Shown piece by piece: positions 23,701 through 36,100 of a stretch of 64,000 nucleotides of DNA. How positions within the stretch are numbered: the stretch's first letter is position 1; each line of letters opens with the position of its first letter. Source of the stretch: Nemertoderma westbladi. Lineage: Eukaryota > Xenacoelomorpha > Nemertodermatida > Nemertodermatidae. The stretch covers positions 51,208-115,207 of the forward strand of contig JAUCBJ010001849.1 in assembly GCA_032718475.1 (NCBI GenBank), in the 5' to 3' direction. Both the position numbers and the translations under genes were made by a program. The notes beneath the pieces are model-generated. The model did no database searches and was not told where the DNA came from. It saw only the letters and a list, made by a program, of their open reading frames with translations.

Positions 23701-26235
23701 AGGGATCGGGTGTGCGTAATGTGTGTGAGTAAACAGTCAGTAAGGGATCGGGTGTGCGTAATGTGTGTGAGTAAACAGTCAGTAAGGGATCGGGTGTGCG
23801 TAATGTGTGTGAGTAAACAGTCAGTAAGGGATCGGGTGTGCGTAATGTGTGTGAGTAAACAGTCAGTAAGGGATCGGGTGTGCGTAATGTGTGTGAGTAA
23901 ACAGTAAGGGATCGGGTGTGCGTAATGTGTGTGAGTAAACATTCAGTAAGGGATCGGGTGTGCATAATGTGTGTGAGTAAACAGTCAGTAAGGGATCGGG
24001 TGTGCGTAATGTGTGTGAGTAAACAGTCAGTAAGGGATCGGGTGTGCGTAATGTGTGTGAGTAAACAGTCAGTAAGGGATCGGGTGTGCGTAATGTGTGT
24101 GAGTAAACAGTAAGGGATCGGGTGTGCGTAATGTGTGTGAGTAAACAGTAAGGGATCGGGTGTGCGTAATGTGTGTGAGTAAACAGTCAGTAAGGGATCG
24201 GGTGTGTGTAATGTGTGTGAGTAAACAGTCAGTAAGGGATCGGGTGTGCGTAATGTGTGTGAGTAAACAGTAAGGGATCGGGTGTGCGTAATGTGTGTGA
24301 GTAAACAGTCAGTAAGGGATCGGGTGTGCGTAATGTGTGTGAGTAAACAGTCAGTAAGGGATCGGGTGTGCGTAATGTGTGTGAGTAAACAGTCAGTAAG
24401 GGATCGGGTGTGCGTAATGTGTGTGAGTAAACAGTCAGTAAGGGATCGGGTGTGCGTAATGTGTGTGAGTAAACAGTCAGTAAGGGATCGGGTGTGCGTA
24501 ATGTGTGTGAGTAAACAGTCAGTAAGGGATCGGGTGTGCGTAATGTGTGTGAGTAAACAGTAAGGGATCGGGTGTGTGTAATGTGTGTGAGTAAACAGTC
24601 AGTAAGGGATCGGGTGTGCGTAATGTGTGTGAGTAAACAGTCAGTAAGGGATCGGGTGTGCGTAATGTGTGAGAGTAAACAGCCAGTAAGGGATCGGGTG
24701 TGCGTAATGTGTGTGAGTAAACAGCCAGTAAGGGATCGGGTGTGCGTAATGTGTGTGAGTAAACAGTAAGGGATCGGGTGTGCATAATGTGTGTGAGTAA
24801 ACAGTCAGTAAGGGATCGGGTGTGCGTAATGTGTGTGAGTAAACAGTAAGTAAGGGATCGGGTGTGCGTAATGTGTGTGAGTAAACAGTCAGTAAGGGAT
24901 CGGGTGTGCGTAATGTGTGTGAGTAAACAGTCAGTAAGGGATCGGGTGTGCGTAATGTGTGTGAGTAAACAGTCAGTAAGGGATCGGGTGTGCGTAATGT
25001 GTGTGAGTAAACAGCCAGTAAGGGATCGGGTGTGCGTAATGTGTGTGAGTAAACAGTAAGGGATCGGGTGTGCGTAATGTGTGTGAGTAAACAGCCAGTA
25101 AGGGATCGGGTGTGCGTAATGTGTGTGAGTAAACAGTAAGTAAGGGATCGGGTGTGCGTAATGTGTGTGAGTAAACAGTAAGTAAGGGATCGGGTGTGCG
25201 TAATGTGTGTGAGTAAACAGTCAGTAAGGGATCGGGTGTGCGTAATGTGTGTGAGTAAACAGTCAGTAAGGGATCGGGTGTGCGTAATGTGTGTGAGTAA
25301 ACAGCCAGTAAGGGATCGGGTGTGCGTAATGTGTGTGAGTAAACAGTAAGGGATCGGGTGTGCGTAATGTGTGTGAGTAAACAGCCAGTAAGGGATCGGG
25401 TGTGCGTAATGTGTGTGAGTAAATAGTCAGTAAGGGATCGGGTGTGCGTAATGTGTGTGAGTAAACAGTAAGGGATCGGGTGTGCGTAATGTGTGTGAGT
25501 AAACAGCCAGTAAGGGATCGGGTGTGCGTAATGTGTGTGAGTAAACATTCAGTAAGGGATCGGGTGTGCATAATGTGTGTGAGTAAACAGTCAGTAAGGG
25601 ATCGGGTGTGCGTAATGTGTGTGAGTAAACAGTCAGTAAGGGATCGGGTGTGCGTAATGTGTGTGAGTAAACAGTCAGTAAGGGATCGGGTGTGCGTAAT
25701 GTGTGTGAGTAAACAGTAAGGGATCGGGTGTGCGTAATGTGTGTGAGTAAACAGTCAGTAAGGGATCGGGTGTGCGTAATGTGTGTGAGTAAACAGCCAG
25801 TAAGGGATCGGGTGTGCGTAATGTGTGTAATGTGTGTGAGTAAACAGCCAGTAAGGGATCGGGTGTGTGTAATGTGTGTGAGTAAACAGTCAGTAAGGGA
25901 TCGGGTGTGCGTAATGTGTGTGAGTAAACAGTCAGTAAGGGATCGGGTGTGCGTAATGTGTGTGAGTAAACAGCCAGTAAGGGATCGGGTGTGCGTAATG
26001 TGTGTGAGTAAACAGTCAGTAAGGGATCGGGTGTGCGTAATGTGTGTGAGTAAACAGCCAGTAAGGGATCGGGTGTGTGTAATGTGTGTGAGTAAACAGC
26101 CAGTAAGGGATCGGGTGTGCGTAATGTGTGTGAGTAAACAGTCAGTAAGGGATCGGGTGTGCGTAATGTGTGTGAGTAAACAGCCAGTAAGGGATCGGGT
26201 GTGCGTAATGTGTGTGAGTAAACAGTCAGTAAGGG
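20782..26235. repeat. 38/42-bp minisatellite, about 135 copies, with 1602-bp higher-order repeat
   Basis: Core ATCGGGTGTGCGTAATGTGT, then GTGAGTAAACAGTAAGGG (38 bp) or the same with an extra CAGT or CAGC (42 bp). The order of 38- and 42-mers and rare variants (CATAATG, AACATTCAG, GTGAGAG) forms a barcode. From about 21885 to 23486 it is repeated at 23487-25088 with an offset of exactly 1602 bp and very few differences. A decayed third copy of part of it lies near 25522-25760. Open frames of up to 396 residues on the minus strand are artefacts of 42-bp runs. Confidence 0.95.
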
Positions 26236-26895
26236 AAATAACTACAGCCAATGATAACCATTTGATTTATATTGTAATTAATTAATTAATTAATACACGT
26301 CAAATAAACCTAATTAATACACCAAATACGAGTATTAGCCCCCCCCCCCCCCCACACTCATGTGCACAGTATAGGATAATTAATTGTTGAATTAATTACA
26401 TTGTAACATAAATAATACGCAGATATTTCGCTTAATAATGGCCAGCAGGGTGATGCTGGGTATTACCAGACGGCGCGGATACATGTAGCAAAAACAGTAA
26501 TAAATACAGAAGATCTTAACTTCGGAGCAAATTGGAACTATAATAAATAGAATTATAGACGATCCGCGTGTTATTTAAATCTACTAATTCAAAGAAATTT
26601 GGTGGAAATTAATATCTGGAGATACACCGCCGCCGTCGTACAGGTTGCTAAAGAAACCCACAATAATGACCACAGCCGAATTCTACCAGAACATAGATAG
26701 TCAGCGCAGTTGGTAGGTAAGGTGAGAAATCCTACGGATTTTTATATAAACTACATCGCCAATCGGAATTATAATAATTCGATAAGAAACATTCTTAGTT
26801 GAGCAATAAAGTCTTTCTGATTACATAAAATAAATAAATACAGTTGGGGAATATAAGTAGCCGGTTATACGGCGGATAACCAGTAGTTGGCTAGT
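26236..26895. other. 3' flank and probable 3' UTR of the ITM2-like gene
   Basis: Lies downstream of the minus-strand stop codon at 26896. Contains a C homopolymer at 26340-26353 adjoining the end of the 38/42-bp array. No AATAAA on the minus strand could be identified, so the transcript end is not defined. Confidence 0.45.
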
Positions 26896-27109
26896 CTACA
26901 CTAGTTCTACAACGTGGATGACCGCGTCCGAGTACCGGAATCGCATAGCGCGGCCCAAATCAGCTGATCGACGTCGACGCGCCACCGGTTCCGGCATCTC
27001 GTAGACAACCTCCTGGGAATCCTTCTCCTCGAAGAGATCCTCGTTGACGACGAGTCCCGGCATCGAGTCCGCCACTATCGGCAACTCGTCCTCGGTCACT
27101 TCCATCAAG
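26896..27109 (-). CDS. ITM2: ITM2-like last coding exon: acidic spacer, furin site, C-terminal peptide
   Basis: The acceptor TGTTCTCCCAG ends at 27110. The first base completes an AGC codon with the AG left by the previous exon; then comes LMEVTEDELPIVADSMPG, and the frame runs to TAG at 26896-26898. An acidic spacer (about 43 residues) precedes RRRR, a consensus proprotein-convertase site. The remaining 23 residues (start SADLGRAMRF, end VVELV) would be released as a peptide. In BRI2 this peptide contains two cysteines forming a loop; here there are none. Confidence 0.85.
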
Positions 27110-30100
27110 CTGGGAGAACATAGAAAAGCTAAATAGTGGGCGCTTCTTTATTGTTTTGGTTATAAAACAACGACACTTTTCCCTTAATGTTTTAAATTAA
27201 ATCAATTTAACCCCATTAAACATATTTATTGTATTTGGTCATCTTGAGCCATTAATCCAGAAAAACTTTGTGTTTAGTACACTTTGTTACCAAGTTCAAT
27301 TGACTGAAATTCATTTTCCAATCTGGACTTTCGCTAATTTAAAACAGTGAAACATAAATAACTTTAAAAGTTTTCTACTTTAGCTACAAAAACAACCCGC
27401 TGTTAAATAGTAAATATCGTCTTAGAGCAAAAGGCTGAGCGACTTACCTGTAAGTGGGAACCGTCTCACACAGTTCCGATAGATGAGGTCCCAGTGAGCG
27501 ACTTACCTGTAAGTGGGAACCGTCTCACACAGTTCCGATAGATGAGGTCCCAGTGAGCGACTTACCTGTAAGTGGGAACCGTCTCACACAGTTCCGATAG
27601 ATGAGGTCCCAGTGAGCGACTTACCTGTAAGTGGGAACCGTCTCACACAGTTCCGATAGATGAGGTCCCAGTGAGCGACTTACCTGTAAGTGGGAACCGT
27701 CTCACACAGTTTCGATAGATGAGGTCCCAGTGAGCGACTTACCTGTAAGTGGGAACCGTCTCACACAGTTTCGATAGATGAGGTCCCAGTGAGCGACTTA
27801 CCTGTAAGTGGGAACCGTCTCACACAGTTTCGATAGATGAGGTCCCAGTGAGCGACTTACCTGTAAGTGGGAACCGTCTCACACAGTTCCGATAGATGAG
27901 GTCCCAGTGAGCGACTTACCTGTAAGTGGGAACCGTCTCACACAGTTCCGATAGATGAGGTCCCAGTGAGCGACTTACCTGTAAGTGGGAACCGTCTCAC
28001 ACAGTTTCGATAGATGAGGTCCCAGTTGATCCTTGTCGTGGATCTGTCCAACAACCCGCATCTTCTCGCGAACAACCGTAAAGTTCGGAACCAATTCCGG
28101 ATCCTGCAAATAAATAATCATATTAAATTAATAAGTCGGAAATAATTAAACGAGGAACTTTGTATAATTTGATACTCACCGCCGGTGTGACTTTGTTTAA
28201 TTTGATACTCACCGCCGGTGTGACTTTGTATAATTTGATACTCACCGCCGGTGTGACTTTGTTTAATTTGATACTCACCGCCGGTGTGACTTTGTTTAAT
28301 TTGATACTCACCGCCGGTGCGACCGAAACTTGGCTGTGTAGTCGACCATCAGCGGCGTCTTTTTGAAGACACTACTCCATCATCAGTTCTCCAGATTACC
28401 GCTAGAGGACGAATTGCCTAAAGTGAAAACCACCTGGCATTCCCAAATTATTGAATATAATCCTTTGACCAGATTATACCTGGCCAATATGTTTTAAAAC
28501 CTCAGACTGAATTTCTGTGAGGGAAGACATCTGTTCGGATTTTGCTTATAATTAATTCGAGTTGACACTTAAGCGTTGGGGCAACATGGATGATTTTATT
28601 GAATTTTATGATTTTGGTTTAATGTTTTCCATTGCAGCAATAGTATTCCCAATTCTCTCTTTTACTGTCACTACATTTAAATTAGGGGTAGGCTAGGGTT
28701 AGGTCTTATGATGAAGGAGATGACCCCTAAATTTTGAAGATAATTACTTTCTGATTATATTTCAACCAATACAATGCAGTTCCATCCCAAATTCAGACTG
28801 CTCCTCTACTTATATGATTGGTTATATTTCTACCAATACAATGCAGTTCCATCCCAAATTCAGACTGCTCCTCTACTTATATGATTGGTTATATTTCAAC
28901 CAATACAATGCAGTTCCATCCCAAATTCAGACTGCTCCTCTACTTATATGATTGGTTATATTTCAACCAATACAATGCAGTTCCATCCCAAATTCAGACT
29001 GCTCCTCTACTTATATGATTGGTTATATTTCAACCAATACAATGCAGTTCCATCCCAAATTCAGACTGCCCCTCTACTTATATGATTGGTTATATTTCAA
29101 CCAATACAATGCAGTTCCATCCCAAATTCAGACTGCCCCTCTACTTATATGATTGGTTATATTTCTACCAATACAATGCAGTTCCATCCCAAATTCAGAC
29201 TGCTCCTCTACTTATATGATTGGTTATATTTCAACCAATACAATGCAGTTCCATCCCAAATTCAGACTGCTCCTCTACTTATATGATTGGTTATATTTCA
29301 ACCATTACAATGCAATTCCATCCCAAATTCAGACTGCCCCTCTACTTATATGATTGGTTATATTTCAACCAATACAATGCAGTTCCATCCCAAATTCAGA
29401 CTGCCCCTCTACTTATATGATTGGTTATATTTCAACCAATACAATGCAGTTCCATCCCAAATTCAGACTGCTCCTCTACTTATATGATTGGTTATATTTC
29501 AACCAATACAATGCAGTTCCATCCCAAATTCAGACTGCCGCTCTACTTATATGATTGGTTATATTTCAACCAATACAATGCAGTTCCATCCCAAATTCAG
29601 ACTGCCCCTCTACTTATATGATTGGTTATATTTCAACCAATACAATGCAGTTCCATCCCAAATTCAGACTGCCCCTCTACTTATATGATTGGTTATATTT
29701 CAACCAATACAATGCAGTTCCATCCCAAATTCAGACTGCTCCTCTACTTATATGATTGGTTATATTTCAACCAATACAATGCAGTTCCATCCCAAATTCA
29801 GACTGCCCCTCTACTTATATGATTGGTTATATTTCAACCAATACAATGCAGTTCCATCCCAAATTCAGACTGCTCCTCTACTTATATGATTGGTTATATT
29901 TCAACCAATACAATGCAGTTCCATCCCAAATTCAGACTGCCCCTCTACTTATATGATTGGTTATATTTCAACCAATACAATGCAGTTCCATCCCAAATTC
30001 AGACTGCTCCTCTACTTATATGATTGGTTATATTTCAACCATTAAAATGGAGTTCCATCCCAAATTCAGACTGCTCCTCTACTTATATGATTGGTTATAT

Positions 30101-33100
30101 TTCAACCAATACAATGCAGTTCCATCCCAAATTCAGACTGCTCCTCTACTTATATGATTGGTTATATTTCAACCAATACAATGCAGTTCCATCCCAAATT
30201 CAGACTGCTCCTCTACTTATATGATTGGTTATATTTCAACCAATACAATGCAGTTCCATCCCAAATTCAGACTGCTCCTCTACTTATATGATTGGTTATA
30301 TTTCAACCAATACAATGCAGTTCCATCCCAAATTCAGACTGCCCCTCTACTTATATGATTGGTTATATTTCAACCAATACAATGCAGTTCCATCCCAAAT
30401 TCAGACTGCTCCTCTACTTATATGATTGGTTATATTTCAACCAATACAATGCAGTTCCATCCCAAATTCAGACTGCCCCTCTACTTATATGATTGGTTAT
30501 ATTTCAACCAATACAATGCAGTTCCATCCCAAATTCAGACTGCTCCTCTACTTATATGATTGGTTATATTTCAACCATTAAAATGGAGTTCCATCCCAAA
30601 TTCAGACTGCTCCTCTACTTATATGATTGGTTATATTTCAACCAATACAATGCAGTTCCATCCCAAATTCAGACTGCTCCTCTACTTATATGATTGGTTA
30701 TATTTCAACCAATACAATGCAGTTCCATCCCAAATTCAGACTGCTCCTCTACTTATATGATTGGTTATATTTCAACCAATACAATGCAGTTCCATCCCAA
30801 ATTCAGACTGCCCCTCTACTTATATGATTGGTTATATTTCAACCAATACAATGCAGTTCCATCCCAAATTCAGACTGCTCCTCTACTTATATGATTGGTT
30901 ATATTTCAACCATTAAAATGGAGTTCCATCCCAAATTCAGACTGCTCCTCTACTTATATGATTGGTTATATTTCAACCAATACAATGCAGTTCCATCCCA
31001 AATTCAGACTGCCCCTCTACTTATATGATTGGTTATATTTCAACCAATACAATGCAGTTCCATCCCAAATTCAGACTGCTCCTCTACTTATATGATTGGT
31101 TATATTTCAACCATTAAAATGGAGTTCCATCCCAAATTCAGACTGCTCCTCTACTTATATGATTGGTTATATTTCTACCAATACAATGCAGTTCCATCCC
31201 AAATTCAGACTGCTCCTCTACTTATATGATTGGTTATATTTCTGCCAATACAATGCAGTTCCATCCCAAATTCAGACTGCCCCTCTACTTATATGATTGG
31301 TTATATTTCAACCAATACAATGCAGTTCCATCCCAAATTCAGACTGCTCCTCTACTTATATGATTGGTTATATTTCAACCAATACAATGCAGTTCCATCC
31401 CAAATTCAGACTGCCCCTCTACTTATATGATTGGTTATATTTCAACCAATACAATGCAGTTCTATCCCAAATTCAGACTGCCCCTCTACTTATATGATTG
31501 GTTATATTTCAACCAATACAATGCAGTTCTATCCCAAATTCAGACTGCCCCTCTACTTATATGATTGGTTATATTTCAACCAATACAATGCAGTTCTATC
31601 CCAAATTCAGACTGCCCCTCTACTTATATGATTGGTTATATTTCAACCAATACAATGCAGTTCTATCCCAAATTCAGACTGCCCCTCTACTTATATGATT
31701 GGTTATATTTCAACCAATACAATGCAGTTCCATCCCAAATTCAGACTGCTCCTCTACTTATATGATTGGTTATATTTCAACCAATACAATGCAGTTCCAT
31801 CCCAAATTCAGACTGCCCTCTACTTATATGATTGGTTATATTTCAACCAATACAATGCAGTTCCATCCCAAATTCAGACTGCTCCTCTACTTATATGATT
31901 GGTTATATTTCAACCAATACAATGCAGTTCTATCCCAAATTCAGACTGCCCCTCTACTTATATGATTGGTTATATTTCAACCAATACAATGCAGTTCCAT
32001 CCCAAATTCAGACTGCCCCTCTACTTATATGATTGGTTATATTTCAACCAATACAATGCAGTTCCATCCCAAATTCAGACTGCTCCTCTACTTATATGAT
32101 TGGTTATATTTCAACCATTACAATGCAGTTCCATCCCAAATTCAGACTGCCCCTCTACTTATATGATTGGTTATATTTCAACCAATACAATGCAGTTCCA
32201 TCCCAAATTCAGACTGCTCCTCTACTTATATGATTGGTTATATTTCAACCAATACAATGCAGTTCCATCCCAAATTCAGACTGCCCCTCTACTTATATGA
32301 TTGGTTATATTTCAACCAATACAATGCAGTTCCATCCCAAATTCAGACTGCCCCTCTACTTATATGATTGGTTATATTTCAACCAATACAATGCAGTTCC
32401 ATCCCAAATTCAGACTGCTCCTCTACTTATATGATTGGTTATATTTCAACCAATACAATGCAGTTCCATCCCAAATTCAGACTGCCCCTCTACTTATATG
32501 ATTGGTTATATTTCAACCAATACAATGCAGTTCCATCCCAAATTCAGACTGCTCCTCTACTTATATGATTGGTTATATTTCAACCAATACAATGCAGTTC
32601 CATCCCAAATTCAGACTGCTCCTCTACTTATATGATTGGTTATATTTCAACCAATACAATGCAGTTCCATCCCAAATTCAGACTGCCCCTCTACTTATAT
32701 GATTGGTTATATTTCAACCAATACAATGCAGTTCCATCCCAAATTCAGACTGCCCCTCTACTTATATGATTGGTTATATTTCAACCAATACAATGCAGTT
32801 CCATCCCAAATTCAGACTGCTCCTCTACTTATATGATTGGTTATATTTCAACCAATACAATGCAGTTCCATCCCAAATTCAGACTGCCCCTCTACTTATA
32901 TGATTGGTTATATTTCAACCAATACAATGCAGTTCCATCCCAAATTCAGACTGCTCCTCTACTTATATGATTGGTTATATTTCAACCAATACAATGCAGT
33001 TCCATCCCAAATTCAGACTGCTCCTCTACTTATATGATTGGTTATATTTCAACCAATACAATGCAGTTCCATCCCAAATTCAGACTGCTCCTCTACTTAT

Positions 33101-36100
33101 ATGATTGGTTATATTTCAACCAATACAATGCAGTTCCATCCCAAATTCAGACTGCCCCTCTACTTATATGATTGGTTATATTTCAACCAATACAATGCAG
33201 TTCCATCCCAAATTCAGACTGCCCCTCTACTTATATGATTGGTTATATTTCAACCAATACAATGCAGTTCCATCCCAAATTCAGACTGCCCCTCTACTTA
33301 TATGATTGGTTATATTTCAACCAATACAATGCAGTTCCATCCCAAATTCAGACTGCCCCTCTACTTATATGATTGGTTATATTTCAACCAATACAATGCA
33401 GTTCCATCCCAAATTCAGACTGCTCCTCTACTTATATGATTGGTTATATTTCAACCAATACAATGCAGTTCCATCCCAAATTCAGACTGCTCCTCTACTT
33501 ATATGATTGGTTATATTTCAACCAATACAATGCAGTTCTATCCCAAATTCAGACTGCCCCTCTACTTATATGATTGGTTATATTTCAACCAATACAATGC
33601 AGTTCCATCCCAAATTCAGACTGCTCCTCTACTTATATGATTGGTTATATTTCAACCAATACAATGCAGTTCCATCCCAAATTCAGACTGCTCCTCTACT
33701 TATATGATTGGTTATATTTCAACCAATACAATGCAGTTCCATCCCAAATTCAGACTGCTCCTCTACTTATATGATTGGTTATATTTCAACCAATACAATG
33801 CAGTTCTATCCCAAATTCAGACTGCCCCTCTACTTATATGATTGGTTATATTTCAACCAATACAATGCAGTTCCATCCCAAATTCAGACTGCCCCTCTAC
33901 TTATATGATTGGTTATATTTCAACCAATACAATGCAGTTCTATCCCAAATTCAGACTGCCCCTCTACTTATATGATTGGTTATATTTCAACCAATACAAT
34001 GCAGTTCCATCCCAAATTCAGACTGCCCCTCTACTTATATGATTGGTTATATTTCAACCAATACAATGCAGTTCTATCCCAAATTCAGACTGCCCCTCTA
34101 CTTATATGATTGGTTATATTTCAACCAATACAATGCAGTTCCATCCCAAATTCAGACTGCTCCTCTACTTATATGATTGGTTATATTTCAACCAATACAA
34201 TGCAGTTCCATCCCAAATTCAGACTGCTCCTCTACTTATATGATTGGTTATATTTCAACCAATACAATGCAGTTCCATCCCAAATTCAGACTGCTCCTCT
34301 ACTTATATGATTGGTTATATTTCAACCAATACAATGCAGTTCCATCCCAAATTCAGACTGCTCCTCTACTTATATGATTGGTTATATTTCAACCAATACA
34401 ATGCAGTTCCATCCCAAATTCAGACTGCCCCTCTACTTATATGATTGGTTATATTTCAACCAATACAATGCAGTTCCATCCCAAATTCAGACTGCCCCTC
34501 TACTTATATGATTGGTTATATTTCAACCAATACAATGCAGTTCCATCCCAAATTCAGACTGCTCCTCTACTTATATGATTGGTTATATTTCAACCAATAC
34601 AATGCAGTTCCATCCCAAATTCAGACTGCCCCTCTACTTATATGATTGGTTATATTTCAACCAATACAATGCAGTTCCATCCCAAATTCAGACTGCCCCT
34701 CTACTTATATGATTGGTTATATTTCAACCAATACAATGCAGTTCTATCCCAAATTCAGACTGCCCCTCTACTTATATGATTGGTTATATTTCAACCAATA
34801 CAATGCAGTTCCATCCCAAATTCAGACTGCCCCTCTACTTATATGATTGGTTATATTTCAACCAATACAATGCAGTTCCATCCCAAATTCAGACTGCTCC
34901 TCTACTTATATGATTGGTTATATTTCAACCAATACAATGCAGTTCCATCCCAAATTCAGACTGCCCCTCTACTTATATGATTGGTTATATTTCAACCAAT
35001 ACAATGCAGTTCCATCCCAAATTCAGACTGCCCCTCTACTTATATGATTGGTTATATTTCAACCAATACAATGCAGTTCCATCCCAAATTCAGACTGCTC
35101 CTCTACTTATATGATTGGTTATATTTCAACCAATACAATGCAGTTCCATCCCAAATTCAGACTGCCCCTCTACTTATATGATTGGTTATATTTCAACCAA
35201 TACAATGCAGTTCCATCCCAAATTCAGACTGCCCTCTACTTATATGATTGGTTATATTTCAACCAATACAATGCAGTTCCATCCCAAATTCAGACTGCTC
35301 CTCTACTTATATGATTGGTTATATTTCAACCAATACAATGCAGTTCCATCCCAAATTCAGACTGCTCCTCTACTTATATGATTGGTTATATTTCAACCAT
35401 TACAATGCAGTTCTATCCCAAATTCAGACTGCCCCTCTACTTATATGATTGGTTATATTTCAACCAATACAATGCAGTTCCATCCCAAATTCAGACTGCT
35501 CCTCTACTTATATGATTGGTTATATTTCAACCATTAAAATGGAGTTCTATCCCAAATTCAGACTGCCCCTCTACTTATATGATTGGTTATATTTCAACCA
35601 ATACAATGCAGTTCCATCCCAAATTCAGACTGCCCCTCTACTTATATGATTGGTTATATTTCAACCATTAAAATGGAGTTCTATCCCAAATTCAGACTGC
35701 CCCTCTACTTATATGATTGGTTATATTTCAACCAATACAATGCAGTTCCATCCCAAATTCAGACTGCCCCTCTACTTATATGATTGGTTATATTTCAACC
35801 ATTAAAATGGAGTTCTATCCCAAATTCAGACTGCCCCTCTACTTATATGATTGGTTATATTTCAACCAATACAATGCAGTTCCATCCCAAATTCAGACTG
35901 CCCCTCTACTTATATGATTGGTTATATTTCAACCAATACAATGCAGTTCCATCCCAAATTCAGACTGCTCCTCTACTTATATGATTGGTTATATTTCAAC
36001 CAATACAATGCAGTTCCATCCCAAATTCAGACTGCCCCTCTACTTATATGATTGGTTATATTTCAACCAATACAATGCAGTTCCATCCCAAATTCAGACT

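Noticed and set aside
21173-26251. Minus-strand frames of up to 396 residues in the 38/42-bp array
   Set aside because: 42 is a multiple of 3, so runs of 42-mers stay open. The frame breaks wherever a 38-mer appears.
27437-28026. CRISPR-like array
   Set aside because: Units are contiguous direct repeats with no unique spacers, in an animal genome, and include a protein-coding exon end.
28316-28418. Possible exon ending at a GTGAGT donor (SQVSVAPA in phase 0)
   Set aside because: The sequence aligns with the interior of the MITE at 20104-20195, has no upstream acceptor and meets a stop. More likely mobile-element derived.
28480-28530. Possible first coding exon on the minus strand (ATG at 28530, MSSLTEIQ..., then CAG|GTATAA)
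   Set aside because: Phase 0 would fit the next exon, but the exon at 56331-56481 continues the BRICHOS domain far better and fits the ITM2 spacing. The donor is also weak.
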